From NCBI GenBank assembly GCA_036003045.1, contig DASYSS010000085.1:62001-126000 (forward strand): a stretch of 64,000 nucleotides of DNA, written 5' to 3'. A program made the position numbers and the translations under genes. Positions 7,669 through 18,130 of the stretch are shown here, in pieces. The notes beneath the pieces were generated by a model. That model did no database searches. It was not told the DNA's origin and was given only the letters and a program-made list of their open reading frames with translations. This DNA comes from Gemmatimonadaceae bacterium (lineage in GTDB: Bacteria > Gemmatimonadota > Gemmatimonadetes > Gemmatimonadales > Gemmatimonadaceae). Numbering within the stretch: the stretch's first letter is position 1; each line of letters begins with the position of its first letter.

Positions 7669-8583
7669 TCACATCTGGTCGATCGTGTATCCCTTGGAGC
7701 GCAGCATCGCGACCACACCCTGCTCTCCCACGAGGTGACCCGCGCCGACGACCACCAGCGCGTCGTCGTTGCCCTTGATCAACGATTCGATCTTCGGAAT
7801 CCACGCACGATTGCGCGCAGTGATCAGCGCGTCGAACATCGTCGGGGCTTTCGCAATGTTCGAGTTGATCAGGCTGTCGAGCATGGACGCGTCGCCGCGG
7901 CTCCAGGCGTCGCGGATGGAGCCCATCTCCTTGGCCGTCACGTCGGGGCCGTCGCTTTCGACGAGCATGCGCTCCTGATCCGCCTGCGACAGCCCGTCGA
8001 ACAGGCCCATCTGAAAATCGACGCTCTCGAGGCCCAGAACCGGCTTCGACGCCTGCTTTGCGCGCGTGTTTAGTTGCATGTCCACGCCGTACTGCGCCTG
8101 GAAATTCAACTTCTGCATCGCCAGCTGCGTCATCAGCAACGACACCATCCACGGCTTGAACCCGTTGACCTGATCCAGCGAGAGGCCGTACAGGTGAAGC
8201 AGCGAGTCGACCTTCGTCGCCGATTGCGGCGAGAGCACGCCGCGGAGCGTCTTCCCATCGCTGTACCGGCCGCGCATGAGCATCTCGGGGCCGCGCGCCA
8301 TTGCCGAGTCGAGGCTCGTCTCGAGCGTGAGCGATCGTGAGTGGGCGAACGCCGAATCGACTTCGGCGGGAAGCGTCGCCGCGTCGGCCGACAGAAGATG
8401 AACCGACCCGAGGATGTAGACGGTCGCGCCGTTCGGGCCGTGCACCCGGTAGAGCATGTGCTTGGACGACGTCACCGCCGGCCCGTGCGTCCCGATTGCC
8501 GTGGCCCGGACCTGCGCCTGGCTCGGCTGGACTCCCGCGACGAGGGCGCCCGTGGTCAAGGCGAGCTTGAGAGTGGTCGTCAT
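7669..8583 (-). CDS. TraB/GumN family protein
   Basis: A 304-residue protein with an N-terminal signal peptide (about 1-23, ending GVQPSQAQ). It carries both family signatures: ILGSVHLL (about 57-64) and VGAGHLVGEQGV (about 279-290). The Tiki/TraB/GumN fold is thought to be metal-dependent and protease-like; in Xanthomonas gumN lies beside xanthan genes, but the role is unproven. It lies 130 bases downstream of glnS on the same strand, so it may have its own promoter near the dyad at 8676-8696. Confidence 0.85.
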   Translation of the reverse strand: MTTTLKLALTTGALVAGVQPSQAQVRATAIGTHGPAVTSSKHMLYRVHGPNGATVYILGSVHLLSADAATLPAEVDSAFAHSRSLTLETSLDSAMARGPEMLMRGRYSDGKTLRGVLSPQSATKVDSLLHLYGLSLDQVNGFKPWMVSLLMTQLAMQKLNFQAQYGVDMQLNTRAKQASKPVLGLESVDFQMGLFDGLSQADQERMLVESDGPDVTAKEMGSIRDAWSRGDASMLDSLINSNIAKAPTMFDALITARNRAWIPKIESLIKGNDDALVVVGAGHLVGEQGVVAMLRSKGYTIDQM

Positions 8584-8675
8584 AGTGTAGAGAGGACGAT
8601 GGGTGCCGCCGGTCCGTTACCCGCCGGCAGGCCCAAATCCGTGTTGGTGCGTCAGGCGACCGTCATTTAAAGGAG

Positions 8676-8696
8676 ACTGTTACGAATCGTTACAGT
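8676..8696. promoter_or_regulatory. 21-bp dyad between glnS and the GumN gene
   Basis: The sequence ACTGTTACGA-A-TCGTTACAGT is a near-perfect dyad: five outer and four inner base pairs separated by one T-T mismatch, around a central A. It begins 18 bases past the glnS stop and lies 93 bases before the GumN start. It could be an operator or a short terminator stem; no T-run is present. Confidence 0.35.
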
Positions 8697-8713
8697 TCCC
8701 CTCCCCGCGGCCC

Positions 8714-10432
<1,719 letters not shown>

Positions 10433-10521
10433 GGGAGTCGAGGGATGTCGGCCGGCGACACCGGCACGAACCCGTAAGATACAACCCGACGCCGCGGTCT
10501 CGGCCTTCGGCGCCGCTCGAC

Positions 10522-11580
10522 TTACGCCTGCGGCAGCTCCATGCGGAACGAGAAGCGCGTCCCTTCCTCGACCGCGGTGTCGACGAGCAGCGAGCTGCCC
10601 ATCTTCTCGAGCAGGTTGCGGCAGATGGCAAGCCCGAGCCCGGCGCTCGAGAATCGGATGCCGACGGATCCAGGGCGGAACCCGTCGAACAGCATCGCGA
10701 GGACGTTGTCGGGAATGCCGCGCCCCGTGTCCTCGATCCAGAACTCCAGGAGCGTCGGCGAGTGTTCCGTGCAACCGACCGACACGGAGCCGCGTTCGGT
10801 ATAGCGCAGCGCGTTCGTCGTGAGGTTCAGGAGCACGCGACTCAACGCCGACGGATAGCCGAGCCGACCGTCGACCTGCGGGAAGGTCGTATTGAGCACG
10901 AGGTTCTTTTCTTCGGCGAGCGGCCGCACGATCGCGCACACGCCGAGGAGAACTTCGGTGATCGAGAACGGCGTGCGCTGGCCGTCGACGAGGCGATCGC
11001 CGTTGATCGCGTCCACGACGTCGGACGCCAGCGTGCTGAGACCGAGTGCGGCGCCGTAGACGAGGCCGAGCTGACGCTCTTGAACCTGCGTGACCGTTCC
11101 GCTCTGGCCGCGGCGAATCGTGTCGACCAGGAACAGAATCGAACCGAGCGGCGAGCGCATGTCGTGCGCCATCTCGACGACCGCTCGAAGCGCGTCGGGG
11201 CTCGACAGGCGCTCGGTGAATTCGTTCGCGACCGGAGGTGTCTGTTTCCCGGCAAGCTCCTCGAGCGCGGACAGCGCGCGCGCCAGTTCACGTCCGTCGA
11301 TGAGCGACGTCTCGACGGCGGCGCGCTGCAGGATGCGCGCGCGAAACGCGTTGATCTGATCGCGGCTCAGCGCCGTCGCGGTGACCGGAGCGGCGCCAGC
11401 GGCATCCGCGCCGATGCGCGCCGCCAGCTCGCGCAACCGCAGCTTGAGATCGGCGATCGCGGTGTCGGCCATCGGCCCGAGCTCTTCTACGGCGGCGTCG
11501 GCGGCCGCCGCGAGCAGCCGCCGAAACGCGTGCGGATCCGGGCGGCCGGAAGATTCGGGTCGCGAAATCGCAGCCGTCAT
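10522..11580 (-). CDS. Soluble sensor histidine kinase
   Basis: A 352-residue kinase with no membrane helix. The N-terminal 120 residues are helical and alanine-rich with no domain I can name. The phosphoacceptor box is MAHDMRSPLG (His139), followed by the N box NLTTNALRYT, the G1 box DTGRGIP and the G2 box GLGLAICRNLL, so the catalytic domain looks intact. It lies 80 bases downstream of the NtrC-type regulator and near the receiver/GGDEF-like protein, all on the same strand, suggesting one signalling cassette. With no sensor domain outside the cell, it probably senses a cytoplasmic partner. Confidence 0.9.
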   Translation of the reverse strand: MTAAISRPESSGRPDPHAFRRLLAAAADAAVEELGPMADTAIADLKLRLRELAARIGADAAGAAPVTATALSRDQINAFRARILQRAAVETSLIDGRELARALSALEELAGKQTPPVANEFTERLSSPDALRAVVEMAHDMRSPLGSILFLVDTIRRGQSGTVTQVQERQLGLVYGAALGLSTLASDVVDAINGDRLVDGQRTPFSITEVLLGVCAIVRPLAEEKNLVLNTTFPQVDGRLGYPSALSRVLLNLTTNALRYTERGSVSVGCTEHSPTLLEFWIEDTGRGIPDNVLAMLFDGFRPGSVGIRFSSAGLGLAICRNLLEKMGSSLLVDTAVEEGTRFSFRMELPQA

Positions 11581-11660
11581 GCTTCCCTCCGCGCGGCGCG
11601 GCCGACGGAGCCGGCGGGCGTGAGAACCACTATCACGGGGGATAGGTCAAACCCTCTCGC

Positions 11661-13235
11661 TCAAGTCTGCGACGAGTTCATGCCGTCACGGCGGAACCCG
11701 TGCCGCTCGAGGAGCCGATACAACGTCGTCCGGTCGACATTCGCGAGCCGCGCCGCCCGCGACATGTTGCCTGCTGCGCGCGCCACCAACCTCGTCACGT
11801 ATTCCTTCTCGAACGTGGCCAGCACCTGCTCCTTCGCCGCGTGGTACGCGTCGTTGTGCAGGGCCGCCATGTTCATCGTCTCCGCCGGCTGACTCCAGTC
11901 CTGATGGACCGGGATTTCCTCGGGTTGTATCTCCGAGCCGGGCTGCGCCAGAACGACGACGTGCTCGATGACATTCTGTAGTTCGCGGACGTTGCCGCGC
12001 CAGGGGCGCGACATCAAGAAGTCGAAAGCGGCATCACCGAAATGCGGCGGGTCGTCCTTGGGCGGGTGGTGGCGTGCCCAGAAACGTTCGAGGAAGTACG
12101 TCGCGAGAATGGGAATGTCCTCGACACGATCGCGTAACGGCGGAAGCGTGATCGGGAAGACGTTGAGGCGGAAGTAGAGATCCTCGCGCAGGTGCCGGCT
12201 TCGGATCGCCTCGCCCGGATCGCGATTCGTCGCCGACACGAATCGAACGTCGACGACGGCGTCTTGCTGCTCGCTGCCGACGCGACGAAGCACGCCGTCC
12301 TGCACGACGCGGAGCAGCTTCGCCTGCAGCGGAAGCGTCATCTCCGTGAGCTCGTCGAGGAAGAACGTGCCCCCGTTCGCCATCTCCAACAGGCCGACCT
12401 TTTCGCGGTCCGCGCCGGTGAACGCACCCTTTCGGTGGCCGAACATCTCCGACTCGAGAAGGTGCTCGGGGAGCGCCGCGCAGTTGAGTGGCACGAGAGG
12501 CTGGGACGCGCGGTTGCTGTGGCGGTGCACGAACTGCGCGATCATCTCTTTGCCGGTGCCACTCTCGCCGACGAGCATGACGGACGCGTTGGTCGACGCG
12601 ACCTTCCGCGCCAAGTCGATGACGCGGCGGAAGGCGGCGGAGGTGCCCAGGAGCGTGAGCTTGTCGCTGTTGCCGTTTCGCCTCCGCGACTCCTGCTGCG
12701 TCGATTCGCGGTCCCGCGTGGCGAGGACGGCGTGCGCCGCCCGGCCGAGTAGCACTTGCAGGTGCGTTCCGGAGAACGGCTTGGGGAGATAGTCCCACGC
12801 GCCGTGCCGAAGCGCCTCCATGCTCGAGGCGACGCTCGGGTTGCCGGTCATGACCAGGACGATCGTACCCGGGCGAATCGTGAGGACGGATTTGAGGATC
12901 TCGAGGCCCGGAACCGGCGTCATGTAGAGATCGACCATCACGATGTCGTAGTGCGCTCGACGAACCATCTCGAGCGCCTCATCGCCCCGTCCACACGTGC
13001 TGACGTTGTAACCCTCTACTTGGAGAACGCTCGCGCACCCTTCGCGGAGCGTACGGTCGTCGTCGACGATCAGGATCCGGATGGTCCCCCGATCTTCGAC
13101 GGAGATACCGGCTCCCTCCGCCAACCCTGGTTGCTCGTCCGAACTCACGATGGGCACCTCAGACTCGACAGCGGTTGGTGCCGGTGATGGATCGGACGGC
13201 AGGTAGACGTTGAACTCGCTGTACTTCGTCTTCAT
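11661..13235 (-). CDS. Sigma54-dependent response regulator (NtrC family)
   Basis: A 524-residue activator. The receiver domain (about 52-165) has acidic residues DDD at 58-60 and phosphoacceptor Asp102 (VMVDLYM). The AAA+ domain (about 192-420) has Walker A GESGTGKE (223-230) and the sigma54-contacting loop GAFTGA (270-275), so it should act with RpoN. The C-terminus (about 480-520) is a Fis-type helix-turn-helix (SRAARLANVDRTTLYRLLE). I chose the ATG at 13235; an in-frame TTG at 13325 would add 30 residues of non-conserved sequence. No target operon can be named from sequence. Confidence 0.9.
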   Translation of the reverse strand: MKTKYSEFNVYLPSDPSPAPTAVESEVPIVSSDEQPGLAEGAGISVEDRGTIRILIVDDDRTLREGCASVLQVEGYNVSTCGRGDEALEMVRRAHYDIVMVDLYMTPVPGLEILKSVLTIRPGTIVLVMTGNPSVASSMEALRHGAWDYLPKPFSGTHLQVLLGRAAHAVLATRDRESTQQESRRRNGNSDKLTLLGTSAAFRRVIDLARKVASTNASVMLVGESGTGKEMIAQFVHRHSNRASQPLVPLNCAALPEHLLESEMFGHRKGAFTGADREKVGLLEMANGGTFFLDELTEMTLPLQAKLLRVVQDGVLRRVGSEQQDAVVDVRFVSATNRDPGEAIRSRHLREDLYFRLNVFPITLPPLRDRVEDIPILATYFLERFWARHHPPKDDPPHFGDAAFDFLMSRPWRGNVRELQNVIEHVVVLAQPGSEIQPEEIPVHQDWSQPAETMNMAALHNDAYHAAKEQVLATFEKEYVTRLVARAAGNMSRAARLANVDRTTLYRLLERHGFRRDGMNSSQT

Positions 13236-13524
13236 CAAGAAGGGCGAAGATTGTGGAGACCACGCAACAGGATTGGTGCATGAGTGAGGCGGCTCACAAA
13301 ATGGCGGTGATGGATTGGCTGTCAAGCCTGAACTGAGTATCGGCGCGCATGGCGCGATGATACAGTAACATGGGTCAGGCTGTCCGAATGCACACAGCGT
13401 GCGCAGGAAGGCTCAAGCGGAGAGTGGCGGGCAGGAAACCGTAGCGTAGCGTCTACGCCACACCGAGACGCGTAACCGACCAGACTGTCGTCGGTTCCGA
13501 GTCAGGCTGCCATCTAAAACAGTT
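13236..13524. other. Gap upstream of the NtrC-type gene
   Basis: About 290 bases without a convincing gene. On the minus strand TTGACA (13320-13325) is a good -35 hexamer, with only weak -10 candidates 16-17 bases later (around CATTTT), so a promoter for the regulator is possible. Confidence 0.3.
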
Positions 13525-14487
13525 TTATACGGTTATTCGATCGTAGTTGAGCGGAGCACGGTCGACGACCGGCGTGCGCACATGATCAAGGGCTACTTCA
13601 GCCCGCCGAAGCAGCTCCGTCGGCTCGACACCGGCCGACGAGAGGTCGGAAATGGCGCAGTAGCCGGCGCTCAACGACGCGACGGCGCGACCCGCACCCA
13701 TGCTGCCGTTCCGCTCCAACGCGCTCGAGAGGCGATTCACCAGCTTCTCGGCGCCGCCCGCGTCGGTATCCGGCGCGAGGATGGCGAGTCTCGACGAACC
13801 AAGATACCCCAGCACATCCGACCGCCGGCTCTCCTCGCGGCAGACGTCGAGGATCTGCAGCAAGGAATCATGGCCGATGATCTCGCGTGTGATCTCCTCG
13901 CTCGCGTATTCGCCGCTCGACCACACGCGGACCTCGCCGGCGGGATTCGGCTTGACCGCGACACACGCGAGCGCCTCGTGCTGGCGAATGGCTCGCGCCC
14001 CCAAGTGCCTCGCCCAAAGCTCGAGGCCGTGGCTGCTGTACAGCCCGGTCGCGCTGTCGAGAAGCCCGCCGCCGCGCGCGTCGCGCACGGTGTCGGCCGC
14101 TCGGACGAACGTGCCGAGCTTCAGCATGAGCGTTTCAACGTCGAACGGTTGGCTGCAGTACTCCCACGCTCCCGCGGCGAACGCGGCGGCACCGGCGCGG
14201 TGAGCCCCCGCCACCGCGCTGGTGATGACGATCGGAGTCGAGTGATCGAAGAGCGGATCATCGCGAAGCGCCCGACACACTTCGATCCCACCCATGTCGG
14301 TCGTCGCAGCGTCGAGAAAAATCGCGTCGAGCGGTGTGCGTCGCGCCAACTCGAGCGCTCGGCGTCCCCGCTCGACCCGCACGACGCTATAGCCGTTCAA
14401 CTCGAGAACGCTCTCGAGCGACCGACCCGCCCACTCGCCGTCAGTGGCGATCAACACCAGGCGTGCGCGCTTTCGTGACTCGACCAT
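13525..14487 (-). CDS. Response regulator with degenerate GGDEF domain
   Basis: A 320-residue protein: receiver domain at about 7-125 (LVLIATDGEW, AIFLDAATTDMGG with the phosphoacceptor Asp, then ITSAVAGAH) followed by a domain with a GGDEF-like outline (LLDSATGLYSSHGLELW at its start). The active-site loop reads GSSRL (within YLGSSRLAILAPDTD) where an active diguanylate cyclase has GG[DE]EF, so it should not make cyclic-di-GMP; it may bind a nucleotide or act as a scaffold. I chose the ATG at 14487 just before the receiver domain; an upstream ATG at 14547 and a farther start at 14622 are possible. It heads the regulator-kinase set. Confidence 0.8.
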   Translation of the reverse strand: MVESRKRARLVLIATDGEWAGRSLESVLELNGYSVVRVERGRRALELARRTPLDAIFLDAATTDMGGIEVCRALRDDPLFDHSTPIVITSAVAGAHRAGAAAFAAGAWEYCSQPFDVETLMLKLGTFVRAADTVRDARGGGLLDSATGLYSSHGLELWARHLGARAIRQHEALACVAVKPNPAGEVRVWSSGEYASEEITREIIGHDSLLQILDVCREESRRSDVLGYLGSSRLAILAPDTDAGGAEKLVNRLSSALERNGSMGAGRAVASLSAGYCAISDLSSAGVEPTELLRRAEVALDHVRTPVVDRAPLNYDRITV

Positions 14488-14883
14488 TTGGGTTTTTGAA
14501 CGTTCGGAGTCTGACCAGCCATTCGGATGCGGCACCTGCATCATTTCGTTACAGTGCTGCGCGTGATCCGGCGTCCTGCGAGCGACAGAAATGCTGAAGC
14601 CGCTAGCGAGCGTCACCGCCAAAACGGACGCGCGTCGAGCGCGTTCCGCCAGCAGTACGTGTTCATTCCGAGTCGTTCCATCTCACACGCAGCCATATCA
14701 ACGACCGCGCGGAAAGCATCTTCCGTTCCGGCACCCAATGGCCGGGGTTGTCTGTTAAGCGGTTTATTACTAACAGGTTGGCATACGGTCGGCAAGTTGA
14801 CGAGAACGGCGTCGACACGCTGAGTGTCGCGGCCACGCGTCAGTTGTGTCGATTGCGGGCGCCAAGTAACTGGTGCTCGGCCA
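14488..14883. other. Gap between SusC-like and response regulator genes
   Basis: Both neighbours are on the minus strand. It must hold the promoter of the response regulator gene and the 3' end of the receptor transcript. CTGTTA and TAACAG near 14750-14775 form a short inverted repeat. An open frame of 99 codons crosses it on the minus strand but has no protein-like features at its start. Confidence 0.3.
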
Positions 14884-17800
14884 CTAGGGCGTGAGCGAGA
14901 ACTGGAGACCAAAACTGCGGATCGACGGCAGTTGTCCGAGCTCCACCCCCTGGAAACTCGAGGTACTCAGCGCGGTTTCCGGATCGATGTTCGGCGCCTT
15001 GCTCCACATCGCCAGATTCCGGCCGATCAGCGAGACTCTGACGCTCTGCGCGGCGAAGGGCGTGAGCCCTCTGAGCGGCCAGGAGAAGCTGATCCTGAGA
15101 TCGCGGAGCTTCATGAAGCTGGCGTCATAGATCCATGCCTCTTGAATCGGCAGCAACGCGGTGTAGTACGCCTGGGTTGTAGCGCGAACCGTGTTCGCCT
15201 TGCCCGTCGCCGCGTCCACACCGGCGAATGCCTGACCGCTGTCAGGTCGCGACGCCGTTTCCGCGAAGCTTCCCGACGTCATCCCCAGCAGGTTGGTGGT
15301 GCTGTAGATGCTGCCGCCCATCCGCGCATCGACGAGCGCCGAAACATCGACATGGCCAAGGTGAAAGTTCGTCGAGACACTGCCTGACCAAGCCGGCGCC
15401 ATCGTGCCGAGCACGCGCTGCTGTCCATCCGAGACCGGAACGCCGTTTTGGAGCAGCAGATTCCCCGACCCGTCGCGCTTGAACCCGCTGCCGACGAGTG
15501 CGCCGAGCGGCGACCCCTTTCGAGCCTCAACGCTGAGACCGTACACCGGCGGGCCAAGCGGCACGGCGGCAACGCCGCCGCTCACATCGTCGAGGTTGTT
15601 CGAGTTCTTCGCGAGCCTCCCATCGATCGACCACTCCGTGCCCTTCGACGTTCGAAGTGGAACGACCGTGGCTTGCAACTCCACGCCCTTGTTCGAGAGC
15701 GTGCCGACATTGCTCGCCACGACCGAGTGGGCGCCGCTCGTCACACCGAGGATCACGCCGCCGGTCTGCTCGTCGTACAGCGTCAGATCGAGACTGAGCC
15801 GGTTGCGAAGAAACGAGACCGACCCACCCAGCTCGAGCGACGTCGTCATCTCGGGACTGAGGCTCGGACTCGCCGAGATGGTCGCCGCCGAATCGGTGGA
15901 CGGAATGAAAATGTTCGTCAACAGAAGCGGCGGCACCGCGCCGCCGACCCGCGAAAGTCCGCCATGCACGACGGCGGAGCTGAGCTTGTCGCTCGCGACT
16001 CCAGCCGCGCGCGCCAGGTCGATTCGTCCCGAGATAGACGGGTAGAAGGCGGAGTTGCTGCCGGAAGCGAGCACCGAATACCACTCGTTGCGCGCGGTGC
16101 CCATGAGCGACGCGTAATCGTTGATCGCCCACTCACCGATCGCGAACAGCGACTCGGTCGTGTTGTCATTGGAGAGCTTCGTCGCCGGCGAGGGCAGCGT
16201 TCTTCCGGTGTCCGGTTGCTGATCCGACCCCGCGGTCGTGACGCTGAAATTGTTCGCGCGGTGCGAATAGCCGCCGGTGATTCTGAGACGGCCGGCATGC
16301 GACGCGTTATCCCCGTGAGGCGCCGCGACGTCGCCCGACAACAACACCTCGGCGTTCGTCTCGGAGGCAACGATCGTCTGTCGCTGAAAACCGCCGGCGG
16401 AGAAATCACCGCGCCCCGTCGCGGTCGGGAATCCGCCCATCCAAAACGGAGCGATGTCGAAGTCGCGCGATTGGTTGGAGTGGTCGGTTCCGACGCGCGC
16501 GATGGCGCTCACGTGCGGGGTGAACGCGTAGTCGACCGAACCGCCGCCGATCCAGCGCGTTCGGTCATCGCGATTGGTGTTGTCTTGCAGCGCGAAGTAC
16601 GGGTTGTTGAATTCGTTGTAGTTCCACGAGATCTCGCGCGGGTCGACTTGGATCGTGTGCGTGTGATCCATCAGCGCCGGCAAATCGACCTGTCGTCCGG
16701 TTCTCACCAGGTCGCCGATCGTGTTCGACGGATCGTATCCGGTACCCGGCCGGTTCCGCGCCACATCGTTGTTCACTTGGACGTGGGCACCGACTGTGAG
16801 CGACGAAGAGAGGTCGGCCTCACCGCGCACCGCCGCGCCCTGTCGGGTCAACGAACTGGTCGGGACGAAGCCGTTCGAGCTCCGCCGGTCGATCGAGACG
16901 CGAAAGTTCTCGGTCGCCCCCGCCTGCTGCACTGACGCGGTGGTCGTCAACGTCGTGCCGCCGCCGAAGAAATCCGCGACGTTGTTCGGTCGCGGTAGCC
17001 ACGGTCGAACGTCGCCGAGCTTCGGCGTCGTATAACTCGCCTGCGGAAGTGCCTGTCCCAAAAGGGGCGGGCCCCAGTTCTGCGCCACGCCGTCGTTCGT
17101 TCCGCCGCCGGCCCCGTCGAAGAAAGAGAACTGGCCGTTGAGTCCTTGGCCGTATGCGTTCTGGAATGTCGGAAGCCGAAGCACAGACTCGCTGGACGCG
17201 TTCTGGCTCGCCGAGACTTCGAATCCCGACAGTCCGCGTCCGCCGCGCGTCGTGACGAGGATGACCCCGTTCGCAGCCCGCCCTCCCCAGATCGCCGCCG
17301 CTGGACCGCGCAGCACCTGGACCGATGCGATTTCCGCGGGCTCGATGCCCTGGATCGGCGACCCGTAGTCGAACCCGCCGGTGCCGAATGCCTGTCCCGG
17401 CACGACGAAGCTCGTGTTCTCGAGCGGCACTCCGTCGAGCACGAACAGCGGCTGTGTGTTTCCGAGAATGGTGCGATAGCCGCGAAGGATCGCGACGGCT
17501 GAACCACCGGTCGCCGACGCACTGGTCACGTCGAGACCGACCACTCGCCCGGCGAGCGCGCTGACGAAGTCGGTGGGTCCGGCCAGCTCGTCGAAGGCGG
17601 TACTGTCGACCGTGGGCCGCACCGGTTCGATCGTCGCCCGCTGACCCGGCGCCGGTCCGCTGGCCTCGGCCGTTTGAACGGTGGCACCGCGCGAATCACC
17701 GACGGGGAACAGCTCGAAGTCGTGAGTCAGGGTCCCGCCGGTGAGCGCGATTCCGACGCTGGCGGGATTGTATCGAACGTGTCGCGCCTCGAGCGTCACC

Positions 17801-18042
17801 GTCTGCCCTCGGACGCTCGACGAGCGCACGATGAACGTGAAGCGGCCCTCGGCGTTCGTCGTCGTACCGATTCCCAATTCGCGGATCCGCACCGACGCTC
17901 CCTGCACGGGCAACCCGCCGGCCGACACGTGGCCGGTGATCGACTCCGGCTCCTGCGCGCGAGCCGTGGTCGCGAAGCCGTGCGCCGCCGACGCGAACGC
18001 CACCACCAGGGCAAGGGAACGCCAACCGCCGATGAGCCTCAT
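14884..18042 (-). CDS. SusC/RagA-type TonB-dependent outer membrane receptor
   Basis: A 1052-residue beta-barrel receptor that would import a ligand with TonB energy. Residues 1-29 form a signal peptide ending in TTARAQ. A carboxypeptidase regulatory-like domain (about 34-115) is followed by the plug (about 150-275, with QPLFVLDGVPLEN and VLRGPAAAIWGGRAANGVI, the SusC signature), then the barrel, ending in the aromatic-terminated strand FGLQFSLTP. The ATG at 18042 is chosen because the signal peptide starts there. No SusD-like lipoprotein follows; the only partner is the Ig/RCC1 lipoprotein gene upstream, 88 bases away on the same strand. Ligand unknown. Confidence 0.9.
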   Translation of the reverse strand: MRLIGGWRSLALVVAFASAAHGFATTARAQEPESITGHVSAGGLPVQGASVRIRELGIGTTTNAEGRFTFIVRSSSVRGQTVTLEARHVRYNPASVGIALTGGTLTHDFELFPVGDSRGATVQTAEASGPAPGQRATIEPVRPTVDSTAFDELAGPTDFVSALAGRVVGLDVTSASATGGSAVAILRGYRTILGNTQPLFVLDGVPLENTSFVVPGQAFGTGGFDYGSPIQGIEPAEIASVQVLRGPAAAIWGGRAANGVILVTTRGGRGLSGFEVSASQNASSESVLRLPTFQNAYGQGLNGQFSFFDGAGGGTNDGVAQNWGPPLLGQALPQASYTTPKLGDVRPWLPRPNNVADFFGGGTTLTTTASVQQAGATENFRVSIDRRSSNGFVPTSSLTRQGAAVRGEADLSSSLTVGAHVQVNNDVARNRPGTGYDPSNTIGDLVRTGRQVDLPALMDHTHTIQVDPREISWNYNEFNNPYFALQDNTNRDDRTRWIGGGSVDYAFTPHVSAIARVGTDHSNQSRDFDIAPFWMGGFPTATGRGDFSAGGFQRQTIVASETNAEVLLSGDVAAPHGDNASHAGRLRITGGYSHRANNFSVTTAGSDQQPDTGRTLPSPATKLSNDNTTESLFAIGEWAINDYASLMGTARNEWYSVLASGSNSAFYPSISGRIDLARAAGVASDKLSSAVVHGGLSRVGGAVPPLLLTNIFIPSTDSAATISASPSLSPEMTTSLELGGSVSFLRNRLSLDLTLYDEQTGGVILGVTSGAHSVVASNVGTLSNKGVELQATVVPLRTSKGTEWSIDGRLAKNSNNLDDVSGGVAAVPLGPPVYGLSVEARKGSPLGALVGSGFKRDGSGNLLLQNGVPVSDGQQRVLGTMAPAWSGSVSTNFHLGHVDVSALVDARMGGSIYSTTNLLGMTSGSFAETASRPDSGQAFAGVDAATGKANTVRATTQAYYTALLPIQEAWIYDASFMKLRDLRISFSWPLRGLTPFAAQSVRVSLIGRNLAMWSKAPNIDPETALSTSSFQGVELGQLPSIRSFGLQFSLTP

Positions 18043-18130
18043 GAGATCTCTAAGTGGTCTGGAGGATCCAAGGCCGGTCCCGACGACTGCCGGGCCGGTC
18101 GCGCACGGCCTAGCCGCTCGAACCAACTGA

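Noticed and set aside
13236-13325. TTG at 13325 as the start of the NtrC-type regulator
   Set aside because: It adds non-conserved residues, and the TTG is part of a TTGACA hexamer that is more likely a promoter element.
13525-14487. Active diguanylate cyclase
   Set aside because: The active-site loop reads GSSRL, lacking the residues needed for catalysis.
14613-14912. A 99-codon minus-strand frame between the receptor and the response regulator
   Set aside because: Its first part overlaps the receptor's end antiparallel-in-frame noise and has no start signal; only the last 40 codons look slightly protein-like.
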